A stretch of DNA of 8,254 nucleotides from an uncultured Oscillospiraceae bacterium (GTDB lineage: Bacteria; Bacillota; Clostridia; Oscillospirales; Oscillospiraceae), in assembly GCA_934615645.1 (NCBI GenBank), contig CAKTTR010000076.1:1-8254 (forward strand), read 5' to 3'. Both the position numbers and the translations under genes were made by a program. Positions 1-6,407 of this stretch are shown here, in pieces. Below the pieces are notes generated by a model. That model did no database searches, had not been told where the DNA came from, and was given only the letters and a program-made list of their open reading frames with translations. Position 1 is the first letter of the stretch, and every line of letters starts with the position of its first letter.

Positions 1-786
1 ATCACGCTGCAAAATATTTACGACTTTTTGTCGTTTCTAGCCAACGACCGGGTCAAGAATCCGGATTCTGCGTATGCTGAGACCGGCATCGGCGCATCGG
101 CCCGGGCCAGAAAGCTCTCGGCCATCAAATCCTTTTACAAATACCTGACCGTCCGGACAAAGCAGCTTTCTGTCAACCCGGTGCAGGACTTGGAGTTTCC
201 CAAGCTGCGCAAATCGCTGCCGAAGTACCTGACCCTGGAGCAGTCCAAAGCGCTCCTCAGTTCTGTCGCTGGGCGAAATCAGGCGCGGGATTATGCGATT
301 TTGATGATTTTCCTGACCTGCGGCATCCGGCGCAGCGAATTGGTCAACCTCAACCGCGCCGATGTCTACCCGGACCGGCTGCGGGTCATCGGCAAGGGTA
401 ACAAAGAACGCTTTGTCTACCTCAGCCAGGCCTGCAAGGACGCCATCGACGCGTATTTGCCAAAGCGCGAGAAGATCGTCCTGTCAGACGACCGGGCGCT
501 GTTTGGCTCCCAGGAGAAAAACCGCATCAGCATCGCGGCGGTGCATCACCTTGTCAAAAAACATCTGGCCGCCGCCGGGCTTGACAGCAGCCAGTACTCT
601 GCCCACAAGCTGCGCCACACGGCCGCGACGATGATGCTCTCCGGCGGCGTGGACATCAAGACAGTGCAGGACGTCCTCGGGCACGAGAACCTGAACACGA
701 CGCAGATCTACACCCATATTGAAAACACCGAGCTGAAGATCGCCGCAGAGGCAAACCCGATCTCTCATATTTTCGAAGAAAAATAG
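1..786 (+). CDS. XerC/XerD-like tyrosine recombinase, 5' end cut by window edge
   Basis: The frame is open from base 1, so the start lies outside the window; 261 residues are visible and end at TAG 784-786. A TTG at 28 could be taken as a start, but the nine in-frame codons before it continue a helix typical of the N-terminal SAM-like core-binding domain, so it is internal. Residues 1 to about 60 are the end of that DNA-binding domain and about 75-255 the catalytic domain. Numbered from base 1, the catalytic set is complete: R110 (CGIRRSEL), K132 (GKGNKER), H202 and R205 (HKLRH), H228 (LGHENL) and nucleophile Y237 (IYTHI). The enzyme cuts and rejoins DNA through a 3'-phosphotyrosine link. It could be a housekeeping Xer dimer-resolution protein or an integrase of a small element; the visible part does not decide. 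A strong terminator begins 35 nt after the stop. Confidence 0.93.
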   Translation: MTLQNIYDFLSFLANDRVKNPDSAYAETGIGASARARKLSAIKSFYKYLTVRTKQLSVNPVQDLEFPKLRKSLPKYLTLEQSKALLSSVAGRNQARDYAILMIFLTCGIRRSELVNLNRADVYPDRLRVIGKGNKERFVYLSQACKDAIDAYLPKREKIVLSDDRALFGSQEKNRISIAAVHHLVKKHLAAAGLDSSQYSAHKLRHTAATMMLSGGVDIKTVQDVLGHENLNTTQIYTHIENTELKIAAEANPISHIFEEK

Positions 787-821
787 GCCAAAAACACGCT
801 ACTTCCCTACTGAAGCCTAAC

Positions 822-867
822 AAAACCGCCCATTTTCCACGCGCTTATGCAGAAAATGGGCGGTTTT
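822..867. terminator. Strong bidirectional hairpin terminator after the recombinase gene
   Basis: Bases 822-837 and 852-867 form a perfect 16-bp stem around a 14-nt loop (838-851). The outer four pairs are A-T, so each strand ends the stem in TTTT, as in a bidirectional intrinsic terminator. It can stop the plus-strand recombinase transcript and also any minus-strand read-through from radA. Confidence 0.8.
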
Positions 868-1116
868 CAGACTAAAAAGCCTCGCAGAGTTTGCGCCGCG
901 CACGGCGCAAATAAAGTCTAAATCATTTTTTCCGGCGGCGTGTACGTCGGGAAAAATACTTATCGCCCTGCAAGTGTGGAATTTCTGCGCTGAAAGCGCA
1001 GAAATTATGCGCGCAGCAGGGTGCAAGCCCCTTCAAATGCGAGCCCAGCGAAGCGGTAAGCGAGAGTCAAAATTTTAATTTTGCTCCTCGAGCTTATACA
1101 GCGTAGTCGCATTTGA
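868..1116. repeat. Gene-free chain of stem-loops, probable structured intergenic repeat
   Basis: No credible gene lies between 787 and 1124. After the terminator there are four separate stem-loops. First, 890-898/903-911: 9 bp with a 4-nt loop, loosely enclosed by 869-873/915-919. Second, 925-937/945-957: 13 bp including two G-U pairs, 7-nt loop. Third, 980-991/995-1006: 12 bp with a 3-nt loop, nested inside 966-971/1016-1021. Fourth, 1033-1042/1107-1116: 10 bp enclosing 64 nt, with a smaller AT-rich hairpin at 1068-1083. Stems this dense and regular are not expected by chance. The region may be a dispersed intergenic repeat, a long structured radA 3' UTR, or a small RNA. The hairpins are read directly; the function is unknown. 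Confidence 0.6.
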
Positions 1117-1117
1117 G

Positions 1118-1137
1118 AGCGGCGCTATAGCGCCGCT
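1118..1137. repeat. 20-bp perfect palindrome over the radA stop codon
   Basis: The two 10-bp halves are exact reverse complements (AGCGGCGCTA then TAGCGCCGCT). The radA stop codon (1125-1127, minus strand) lies inside it, so the last radA codons are part of a GC-rich stem. No T-run follows on either strand, so it is not a complete intrinsic terminator by itself. It may protect the radA mRNA 3' end or help a downstream terminator. Confidence 0.55.
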
Positions 1138-2486
1138 TCGATGGCTTCGCGGATATTTCTGGCCCGGAGGACCTGCATCCCTTCGGGGATCACCAGGTCC
1201 TTTGTCCCCTGCCGCGGGATGATGCAGCGGGAGAAGCCCAGCCGGTGCAGCTCGTGCAGCCGCTGGTTCAGATGGTTCACTGCCCGCAGCTCCCCGGTCA
1301 GGCCGACCTCGCCGATGGCCGCCAGGTCCGCCTGCACCGGCGTGTCCCGGTAGCTGGAGGCCAGGGCCAGGACAACGGGCAGGTCGGCGGCGGGCTCGTC
1401 TAGCTTCAATCCGCCGATGACATTGAGGTACGCGTCAAACATCCCCAGCTTCAGGCCGCCGCGCTTTTCCAGTACGGCCATCAGCAGCGCCGCCCGGTTG
1501 AAATCAAAGCCGTTCGTCGTCCGCCGGGGGACGTTGAAGCTGGTCTTCGTGACAAGGGCCTGGACCTCGGCGAGAATCGGCCGCGTCCCCTCCATGGCGC
1601 AGGCGACGCAGGTCCCCGGTGCGCCCGCCGGGCGGCCTGCCAGCAGGACCTCCGACGGGTTTGGAATTTCTTTCAGCCCCGTATCGATCATCTCAAAGAC
1701 GCCGATCTCGTTGGTAGAGCCGAAGCGGTTTTTCTCCGCCCGCAGCAGGCGGTAGTGGGTATTGGGGTCGCCCTCGAAATACAGGACGCAGTCGACCATA
1801 TGCTCCAGGACCTTCGGCCCGGCGATCGCGCCTTCCTTATTGACATGGCCGACGATGAAGACCGTCAGCCCCGTCGTCTTGCACAGCTGCAGCAAGCGCA
1901 TTGTGCAGTCCTTGACCTGGGAGACGCTGCCGGACGTGGCGGTGTTGCTCTCGGCGTAGAGGGTCTGAATCGAGTCGACGATCAGTAGATCTGGTTTATA
2001 TTCCTCTGTGCAGGCGACAATCTGATCAATCGACGTCTCGGACAGGACGAGCAGACGGTCTGTGTGAACCTGGAGGCGGTCGGCCCGCAGCTTGAGCTGC
2101 TGCTCGCTCTCTTCACCGGAGCAGTAGAGAACCTGACGCTGCCGGCAAAGCTCGCTGCAGATTTGCAGCAGCAGGGTTGACTTGCCGATGCCCGGCGCGC
2201 CGCTGAACAGCACCAGCGACCCCGCCACGACACCGCCGCCCAGGACCCGATCCAGCTCCCCCATGCCCGTCGTGGCGCGAATTTCCCGGGTGGAGGTCAC
2301 CTGCGAGAGGGCCACCGGGGCGCGGCCTTGCAGGCCCGTCGTCCCCCGGGGCCGGGCGGACGACGCAGGCTGGGGCGTAAACTCCGTGATCGTATTCCAA
2401 GCGCCGCAGGCGGGACAGCGACCCTGCCATTTCAGGGTCTCGTTGCCACACTCGGTGCAAACATAAACCGTCTTACTTTTTGCCAT
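1125..2486 (-). CDS. radA: DNA repair protein RadA
   Basis: A 453-residue protein, the usual RadA length. RadA (Sms) is a RecA-like ATPase and helicase that promotes branch migration and helps process recombination intermediates. Domains in order: a four-Cys zinc finger (C10, C13, C24, C27); a RecA-like ATPase core with Walker A GAPGIGKST at 96-104 and Walker B ending near D171; the RadA-specific KNRFG motif at 252-256; and a C-terminal Lon-protease-like domain from about 330, with YLNVIGGLKLDEP near 353-365. No key residue is missing. The ATG at 2486 has a Shine-Dalgarno AAGGGGAG (complement of 2493-2500) 6 nt upstream. It lies 115 nt after the cwlD-like gene and has its own extended -10 promoter, so it is probably a separate unit. 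In many Firmicutes radA neighbours clpC or disA; neither is seen here. Confidence 0.97.
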   Translation of the reverse strand: MAKSKTVYVCTECGNETLKWQGRCPACGAWNTITEFTPQPASSARPRGTTGLQGRAPVALSQVTSTREIRATTGMGELDRVLGGGVVAGSLVLFSGAPGIGKSTLLLQICSELCRQRQVLYCSGEESEQQLKLRADRLQVHTDRLLVLSETSIDQIVACTEEYKPDLLIVDSIQTLYAESNTATSGSVSQVKDCTMRLLQLCKTTGLTVFIVGHVNKEGAIAGPKVLEHMVDCVLYFEGDPNTHYRLLRAEKNRFGSTNEIGVFEMIDTGLKEIPNPSEVLLAGRPAGAPGTCVACAMEGTRPILAEVQALVTKTSFNVPRRTTNGFDFNRAALLMAVLEKRGGLKLGMFDAYLNVIGGLKLDEPAADLPVVLALASSYRDTPVQADLAAIGEVGLTGELRAVNHLNQRLHELHRLGFSRCIIPRQGTKDLVIPEGMQVLRARNIREAIEAAL

Positions 2487-2517
2487 TCCCGGCTCCCCTT
2501 CCGTTGGGTTTTCTTTC

Positions 2518-2570
2518 TGCTATAATAGCGAGGTGGGGCACAAAGCGCCCCCATTGCGGTTATTATAGCA
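2518..2570. repeat. 10-bp inverted repeat with nested hairpin in the radA leader
   Basis: TGCTATAATA (2518-2527) is the exact reverse complement of 2561-2570, separated by 33 nt. Each arm contains an extended -10 box reading inward, so two -10 elements face each other. Inside, 2535-2539 pairs with 2547-2551 (GGGGC/GCCCC). The right arm is the probable radA promoter. The left arm would read rightward, antisense into the cwlD-like gene, but has no convincing -35. The arms could be an operator, or a coincidence of two AT-rich promoter-like boxes. Confidence 0.4.
2562..2570 (-). promoter_or_regulatory. Extended -10 promoter for radA
   Basis: Read on the minus strand this is TGCTATAAT: a perfect TATAAT (complement of 2562-2567) with the TGn extension. 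No good -35 hexamer lies 17 nt upstream, which is acceptable for extended -10 promoters. Transcription would begin near 2555, giving a radA leader of roughly 70 nt. Confidence 0.6.
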
Positions 2571-2591
2571 TATCTCGCGCCGGAATGCAGC

Positions 2592-2611
2592 AAAAAAGGC
2601 GCTAAACCGCC
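2592..2611 (-). terminator. Weak terminator-like hairpin at the end of the cwlD-like gene
   Basis: On the minus strand a 4-bp GC stem (2608-2611 with 2598-2601) around a 6-nt loop is followed at once by six T (complement of 2592-2597). The stem is short and covers the stop codon of the amidase gene. Partial read-through into radA is possible. Confidence 0.4.
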
Positions 2612-3321
2612 GCGTCCCCCGCCAAAAATGCCGTGATGGACCCAGCCAGGACGGCGGCCAGGCGCTTTTGATAGTCGCTTGACCGCAGCAGCGCCTCCTC
2701 GTCCGGGTTAGAGAGAAAGCCGCACTCGACCAAAATGCCTGGGCACTCGATTTTCTCCAAAAGGAAAATGCCGCTGCCGGGCTTGCATTCCCGCTTGTTG
2801 GCCGGGTCGAGCCCGGCGCGCAGATTCTGCTGCATCAAGGCGGCGAAGGCCCGGCTTTCCTCATTCGGGGCGTAAAACACCTGCGCGCCCCGGTATTGGC
2901 TCTGGGAGAATTGATTTTGATGGATGCTGACAAGGACCGCGTCCGCCTGGCGGTTGATCTGGGCGACGCGGTTTTTGAGATCCGTCACCTTTTTCTCGCT
3001 GATGCTGGCCGCGTCGGCGCTGGCAAGGTCCGTATCCCCTTGGCGCAGCTGCAGCGTTGGGCACCCCAGAAGGTGCAAAAGGTCGTCCAGCCGCTGGGTG
3101 ATGGCCAGGTTGATCTCGCATTCCCGGGCGCCGGTGCAGGAGACGGCCCCGCCGTCGGACCCGCCGTGCCCGGCGTCCAGCACGACGGTCGTCTGCGGCA
3201 TCGCCAGGGCGTCGCGGTAAACGCGCACCGCGCCAAACGCCCGGGAGCCGAGCAGAGACAATGCCGTGAATCCGGCGAGTACCGCCAGATAGATGGGCCA
3301 GTTTTTTCGGTAAAATTTCAT
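2602..3321 (-). CDS. cwlD: CwlD-like N-acetylmuramoyl-L-alanine amidase
   Basis: An Amidase_3 zinc hydrolase that cuts the bond between muramic acid and the stem peptide. CwlD acts in making muramic-delta-lactam in the spore cortex. The 239 residues match CwlD (about 237). Residues 9-30 form an N-terminal membrane anchor or uncleaved signal. The catalytic domain runs from about 45 to 235 with DAGHGG (H52), E67 in RECEINL, H134 in SIHQN and the catalytic Glu E199 in VECGF, the expected zinc ligands and general base. I start at the ATG at 3321, preceded by a purine-rich AGGGGGGAG; a GTG five codons earlier (3336) lies within that ribosome-binding region. It is 48 nt after the DUF1287 gene with no terminator between, so they are probably co-transcribed. 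The CwlD assignment rests on length, anchor and spore-forming lineage; another Amidase_3 subgroup is possible. Confidence 0.85.
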   Translation of the reverse strand: MKFYRKNWPIYLAVLAGFTALSLLGSRAFGAVRVYRDALAMPQTTVVLDAGHGGSDGGAVSCTGARECEINLAITQRLDDLLHLLGCPTLQLRQGDTDLASADAASISEKKVTDLKNRVAQINRQADAVLVSIHQNQFSQSQYRGAQVFYAPNEESRAFAALMQQNLRAGLDPANKRECKPGSGIFLLEKIECPGILVECGFLSNPDEEALLRSSDYQKRLAAVLAGSITAFLAGDAAV

Positions 3322-3369
3322 ATGCTCCCCCCTCACCCAAGCCTATGCGGCTTGTCTGGGCGGGATGCG

Positions 3370-4080
3370 TCATTCCGCCTGCCAGGAAAGCTTGAGCCAG
3401 TCCGGCAGGCTGGTGGGGTCAAAGCGATAGTGGGCGGTGACCCGGTCGTTCCGGGAGAAGTAGTCCTCCTCCCGCTTCGGCTGGCCGCCGTTGTGGATGA
3501 CATAGGCCCGGCCATCGCGGTTGCGCCGGTCGGAGATGATGCCGATGTGGGTATCGCGCCCGAAAATGACGATATCCCCCGGCTGCCACTGGTCGATCTG
3601 CGTCGTGTCGCAGGTCAGCGATTGGCCGTAGGCGGCGAAGAAGCAGTGCAGATTTGGCACGCGGCGAAAATCAATATCCGGGTCCGGCTCGGTGATCTGG
3701 GGATAAGCCGCCGGGCGGGCGGCGATATCGGCATCGACCATATCCCGCAGGCTGTAGCCCGCCTGGCGGAAGGCGCGCCAGATGACGTCGGTGCAGACGC
3801 CGATGTCCTCCGGCGGGTAGCCGCCGGGCTGGTATGCGCCGTCATAGCGCGGGTGATTTTTCGCGTCCTGCCGCGCGCCGAGGACGAGGTCGGCATAGTC
3901 GTCCACGCCGTTGCCGTTGAAATCCACCGGGCTGACGGCGACGGGGATGCCAAAGTCTGCCGCCGTATACGTCCGCTCCGGCAGCAGATGATACGCCCGG
4001 GCAAAGCACAATCCTGCAAGTACCGCCAGCACCAGGCACGCCAGCAGCGCCAGCCGCCTTTTCCGCTTTTGCTGCACCAT
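3370..4080 (-). CDS. DUF1287 protein, membrane-anchored putative cysteine peptidase-like
   Basis: A 236-residue protein of the DUF1287 family; its biochemical role is not established. The frame is open up to 4221, but the ATG at 4080 is the start: a perfect Shine-Dalgarno AAGGAGG (complement of 4088-4094) stands 7 nt away, and a sigma-A promoter lies just beyond. Residues 5-9 are basic and 10-30 are a transmembrane helix, so the rest should lie outside the membrane. Residues 53-64 (DFNGNGVDDYAD) look like a dockerin or EF-hand calcium loop. The DUF1287 core runs from about 65 to 225, with GVCTDV (C96), GDIVIFGRDTHIGI (H178) and VIHNGGQ (H196). The Cys plus GD...H arrangement resembles NlpC/P60 cell-wall peptidases, but that is inference. 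First gene of the unit that continues into the cwlD-like gene. Confidence 0.88.
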   Translation of the reverse strand: MVQQKRKRRLALLACLVLAVLAGLCFARAYHLLPERTYTAADFGIPVAVSPVDFNGNGVDDYADLVLGARQDAKNHPRYDGAYQPGGYPPEDIGVCTDVIWRAFRQAGYSLRDMVDADIAARPAAYPQITEPDPDIDFRRVPNLHCFFAAYGQSLTCDTTQIDQWQPGDIVIFGRDTHIGIISDRRNRDGRAYVIHNGGQPKREEDYFSRNDRVTAHYRFDPTSLPDWLKLSWQAE

Positions 4081-4111
4081 GCGCCCCCCTCCTTCCAGCG
4101 TCTTTTTCTCC

Positions 4112-4140
4112 ACTATACCGGATTTTCCCCCCAGCGTCAA
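4112..4140 (-). promoter_or_regulatory. Sigma-A promoter for the DUF1287-cwlD unit
   Basis: On the minus strand: -35 TTGACG (complement of 4135-4140), a 17-nt spacer, and -10 TATAGT (complement of 4112-4117). Eleven... of twelve hexamer positions need not be counted to see the match: each hexamer differs from consensus at one base. The start of transcription would fall near 4105, a short leader before the ATG at 4080. Confidence 0.8.
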
Positions 4141-4164
4141 GGGCGGCCGGGGCGGCAAAAGAGG

Positions 4165-4193
4165 TTGACAGGCTCCCCGGCGCATTTTATAAT
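4165..4193 (+). promoter_or_regulatory. Perfect-consensus sigma-A promoter for DUF4317-rluA
   Basis: TTGACA at 4165-4170 and TATAAT at 4188-4193 are both exact consensus hexamers, with the ideal 17-nt spacer. Transcription should start near 4200, giving a leader of about 87 nt. It stands back to back with the minus-strand promoter; the two -35 boxes are 24 bp apart. Confidence 0.88.
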
Positions 4194-4220
4194 AAGGGCA
4201 CAAAGAAACGATACACGCCA

Positions 4221-4266
4221 TTCGGCGGCGGGCCGCCGGGGTATTTTTTTGCCCCGCCCGCGCCGC
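4221..4266 (+). promoter_or_regulatory. Attenuator-like leader upstream of DUF4317
   Basis: The leader holds a perfect 6-bp GC hairpin (4223-4228/4233-4238, 4-nt loop), extendable by two T-G pairs to 4221-4240, followed 3 nt later by seven T (4244-4250). That is terminator-like, but lies before the gene. The segment 4225-4233 can instead pair with 4256-4266 (nine pairs with a 2-nt bulge), which would prevent the first hairpin. Another small stem, 4237-4241/4252-4256, encloses the T-run. I do not recognise a known riboswitch class. GC-rich DNA forms such pairings easily, so this is a hypothesis. Confidence 0.4.
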
Positions 4267-4286
4267 AACGAGTAAGGAGAGGCCCC

Positions 4287-5423
4287 ATGATCGACAAGGA
4301 ACTGCGCGAGCTGCGCCGCCGCCTGCGGCCGCAGAAGAATAATATCACGAAGATCCACGGCTGCTATGTCACCGGCAGCGGCGAGATCATCACCAGCTTC
4401 ACCCGCAGCGTCGCGATGATGCCGGAAAATGAAGCGGAAAAATATCTGGCGATCCTCAAGCGGACCATGACGGGCGCGCTGGGCAAGCGGCTCATCGACA
4501 TCTGCTTTGCCACGAGCCAGGTCGCCGGGAGCCCGGAGCACCAGCTTTTGATGTCCCTGCGGGATACAAAGCTGGAGGACGAGGCGGTGCTGCAGCAGTT
4601 TTATGAGAAGGCCGTCAGCAGCGTCCACCTGGGGGAGAATTATCTCATCCTCCTGGCCCACGATACCTACGACGTCCCCTTCCGCGGCAAGGACGGCCTG
4701 CTGCAGGACCGCAGCGACGAGAGCTATAGCTATGTCCTGTGCGCCATCTGCCCGGTGAAGCTCTCTAAATCCGCCCTGCGGTATATCGCCAAGGAGCAGG
4801 AATTCCAGGATAAGGACGCCGGTTGGGTCGTCTCCATGCCGGCGCTGGGGTTTTTGTTCCCGGCCGTTGACGGCCGCCGGACGAATATCTACAACGCCCT
4901 GTATTACTGCAAGGACCAGACCCAGAGCTATGAGGATTTCGTCGGCGAGGTCTTCCATACGGACATTCCCCTCCCGGCGGCGCAGCAGAAGAAGAATTTT
5001 GAAGCGATCCTGACGAGCACCTTAGAAGAGGATTGCAGCTTCGACGTCGTCCAGCAGGTGCATGAGCAGCTGAGCGAGATGATCGAGGTCCATAAGGAGT
5101 CCCGAGCGGAGGAGCCGCTCCTGATCTCCCAGGGGCAGGTGCGCCAGGTGCTGGCCCAGTGCCAGGTCCCGGAGGAGAAGCTGGCAAAATTTGCCGTCCA
5201 GATGGAGGAGGACTTCGGGCTTGATGCGCAGCTGAGCCCGGAAAACCTCATCGACGACCGGCACTTTGCTCTGAAGACACTGGACGTCACCATCCAGGTC
5301 AATCCCGCCCGGAGTGACCTCGTCCAGACCCGGGTCATCGACGGGGTCAAGTACATCCTCATCAACGCGGAGGAAGCCGTCGAGGTCAACGGCGTCGATA
5401 TTCACATCGGGGACAAAGCGTAA
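4287..5423 (+). CDS. DUF4317 domain-containing protein
   Basis: A 378-residue protein that I recognise as a DUF4317 family member, common in Clostridia and without known function. The N-terminal signature is the family-typical opening, a basic helical start followed by NITKIHGCYV (residues 19-28). The protein appears soluble: no signal peptide or hydrophobic helix is seen. The C-terminal third (from about 230) is rich in acidic and Gln residues and likely helical, ending in a small region about 330-375 with short beta-like segments. There is no visible catalytic motif. The ATG at 4287 has AAGGAG at 4274-4279 with a 7-nt gap. It is read from the perfect-consensus promoter at 4165-4193, suggesting strong constitutive transcription unless the leader attenuates it. 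It is followed after 10 nt by the pseudouridine synthase gene, so the two are co-transcribed. Confidence 0.9.
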   Translation: MIDKELRELRRRLRPQKNNITKIHGCYVTGSGEIITSFTRSVAMMPENEAEKYLAILKRTMTGALGKRLIDICFATSQVAGSPEHQLLMSLRDTKLEDEAVLQQFYEKAVSSVHLGENYLILLAHDTYDVPFRGKDGLLQDRSDESYSYVLCAICPVKLSKSALRYIAKEQEFQDKDAGWVVSMPALGFLFPAVDGRRTNIYNALYYCKDQTQSYEDFVGEVFHTDIPLPAAQQKKNFEAILTSTLEEDCSFDVVQQVHEQLSEMIEVHKESRAEEPLLISQGQVRQVLAQCQVPEEKLAKFAVQMEEDFGLDAQLSPENLIDDRHFALKTLDVTIQVNPARSDLVQTRVIDGVKYILINAEEAVEVNGVDIHIGDKA

Positions 5424-5433
5424 AGGAGCCGCC

Positions 5434-6405
5434 ATGCAGGAATTTATCATCACCGGGAACGACGCCGGGCAGCGCCTGGACCGCTTCCTGGGCAAGGCAG
5501 CGCCGCTGCTTCCCGCCTCCCTGATGCAAAAGGGCATCCGCACCAAGAATATCAAGGTCAACGGCAAGCGGGCCGAGCGCGGCCAGCGGCTGTGCGACGG
5601 CGATGTTGTCCGCCTGTATCTGGACGACCGTTACTTTGAAAAGCCCGCGCCGGACAGCGGCTGGAAAAAGGTCACGGCACCGAAGCTGCACGTGGTCTAT
5701 GAGGACAGCCAGATCCTGCTGGTGGACAAGCGCCCTGGCATCGCCGTCCACCCCCACGACGGCGCGGAGTACGGCCGGACGCTCATCGACCAGATCCAGG
5801 CCTATCTCTACGCCCGGGGCGAATGGGACCCGAAGCAGGAGCACGCCTTCGCCCCAGCCCTGTGCAACCGCATCGACCGCAACACCGGGGGTATCGTCAT
5901 CGCCGCGAAAACGGCCATGGCCCTGCGGGTCATGAACCAGAAGATCCGGGACCGGGAGCTGGGGAAATACTATCTTGCCATCGTGAAGGGCGCGCCCCGG
6001 CCTGCCCAGGGCGTTTTGAAAGGGTATCTGTTCAAGGACGCCGTCAAAAACCGCGTCTATGTCACGGACCAGCCCCAGAAGGGGTCGAAGACGGCGCAGA
6101 CCAAATACCGGACCCTGGAAAGCCGAAACGGCCTGAGCCTCGTCGAGTGCGAGCTTATCACCGGCAGGACCCATCAGATCCGCGCCCAATTCGCCCACGC
6201 AGGCTGCCCGCTGCTGGGCGATGGCAAATACGGCACCCTGGGCAAAAACGCGCCCCGGAAATACCAGGCCCTCTACGCCTACCGCCTGGAATTTCGCTTC
6301 ACGACGCCGGCAGAGGACCTGGAATACCTGAACGGCGCCAGCTTCCGGGTCGACGATGTCGATTTTGTGCAGGAGTACTTCCCTGCCGCGAAATTTTCCA
6401 AATAA
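5434..6405 (+). CDS. RluA-family pseudouridine synthase (RluC/RluD-like)
   Basis: A 323-residue enzyme that converts specific uridines to pseudouridine, most likely in 23S rRNA; the target site cannot be read from sequence. An S4 RNA-binding domain covers about residues 11-75 (AGQRLDRFL, then KVNGKRAERGQRLCDGDVV). The catalytic domain runs from about 86 to 290. The catalytic Asp is D148 in CNRIDRNTGG; the usual His of HRLDRDTSG is Asn here, which I believe is common in clostridial members. GRTHQIRAQFAHAGCPLLGD (244-263) is the second family signature. The frame is open from an earlier ATG (5314) inside DUF4317, but the ATG at 5434 is the start: AAGGAG at 5423-5428 overlaps the DUF4317 stop codon, so translation is probably coupled. 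No clear intrinsic terminator follows; a repeat element begins 2 nt after the stop. Confidence 0.95.
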   Translation: MQEFIITGNDAGQRLDRFLGKAAPLLPASLMQKGIRTKNIKVNGKRAERGQRLCDGDVVRLYLDDRYFEKPAPDSGWKKVTAPKLHVVYEDSQILLVDKRPGIAVHPHDGAEYGRTLIDQIQAYLYARGEWDPKQEHAFAPALCNRIDRNTGGIVIAAKTAMALRVMNQKIRDRELGKYYLAIVKGAPRPAQGVLKGYLFKDAVKNRVYVTDQPQKGSKTAQTKYRTLESRNGLSLVECELITGRTHQIRAQFAHAGCPLLGDGKYGTLGKNAPRKYQALYAYRLEFRFTTPAEDLEYLNGASFRVDDVDFVQEYFPAAKFSK

Positions 6406-6407
6406 CG

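Noticed and set aside
28..786. Recombinase starting at TTG 28 as a complete 252-residue gene
   Set aside because: The reading frame is open to base 1 and the upstream residues belong to the N-terminal domain, so the gene is cut by the window edge.
817..1026. 69-residue open frame on the minus strand between radA and the recombinase
   Set aside because: It runs through the terminator and three stem-loops, has no good ribosome-binding site and resembles no family. It is a chance frame through structured DNA.
787..1124. Possible integron attC site next to the tyrosine recombinase
   Set aside because: GCCTAAC near 815-821 fits the RYYYAAC half of an attC site, but there is no matching GTTRRRY downstream, and the recombinase segment shows no integron-integrase extra helix that I can identify.
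2896..4275. 459-residue plus-strand frame opposite the cwlD-like and DUF1287 genes
   Set aside because: It is antisense to two well-supported genes with recognisable active-site motifs and good start signals; the translation is a mirror of their codon pattern.
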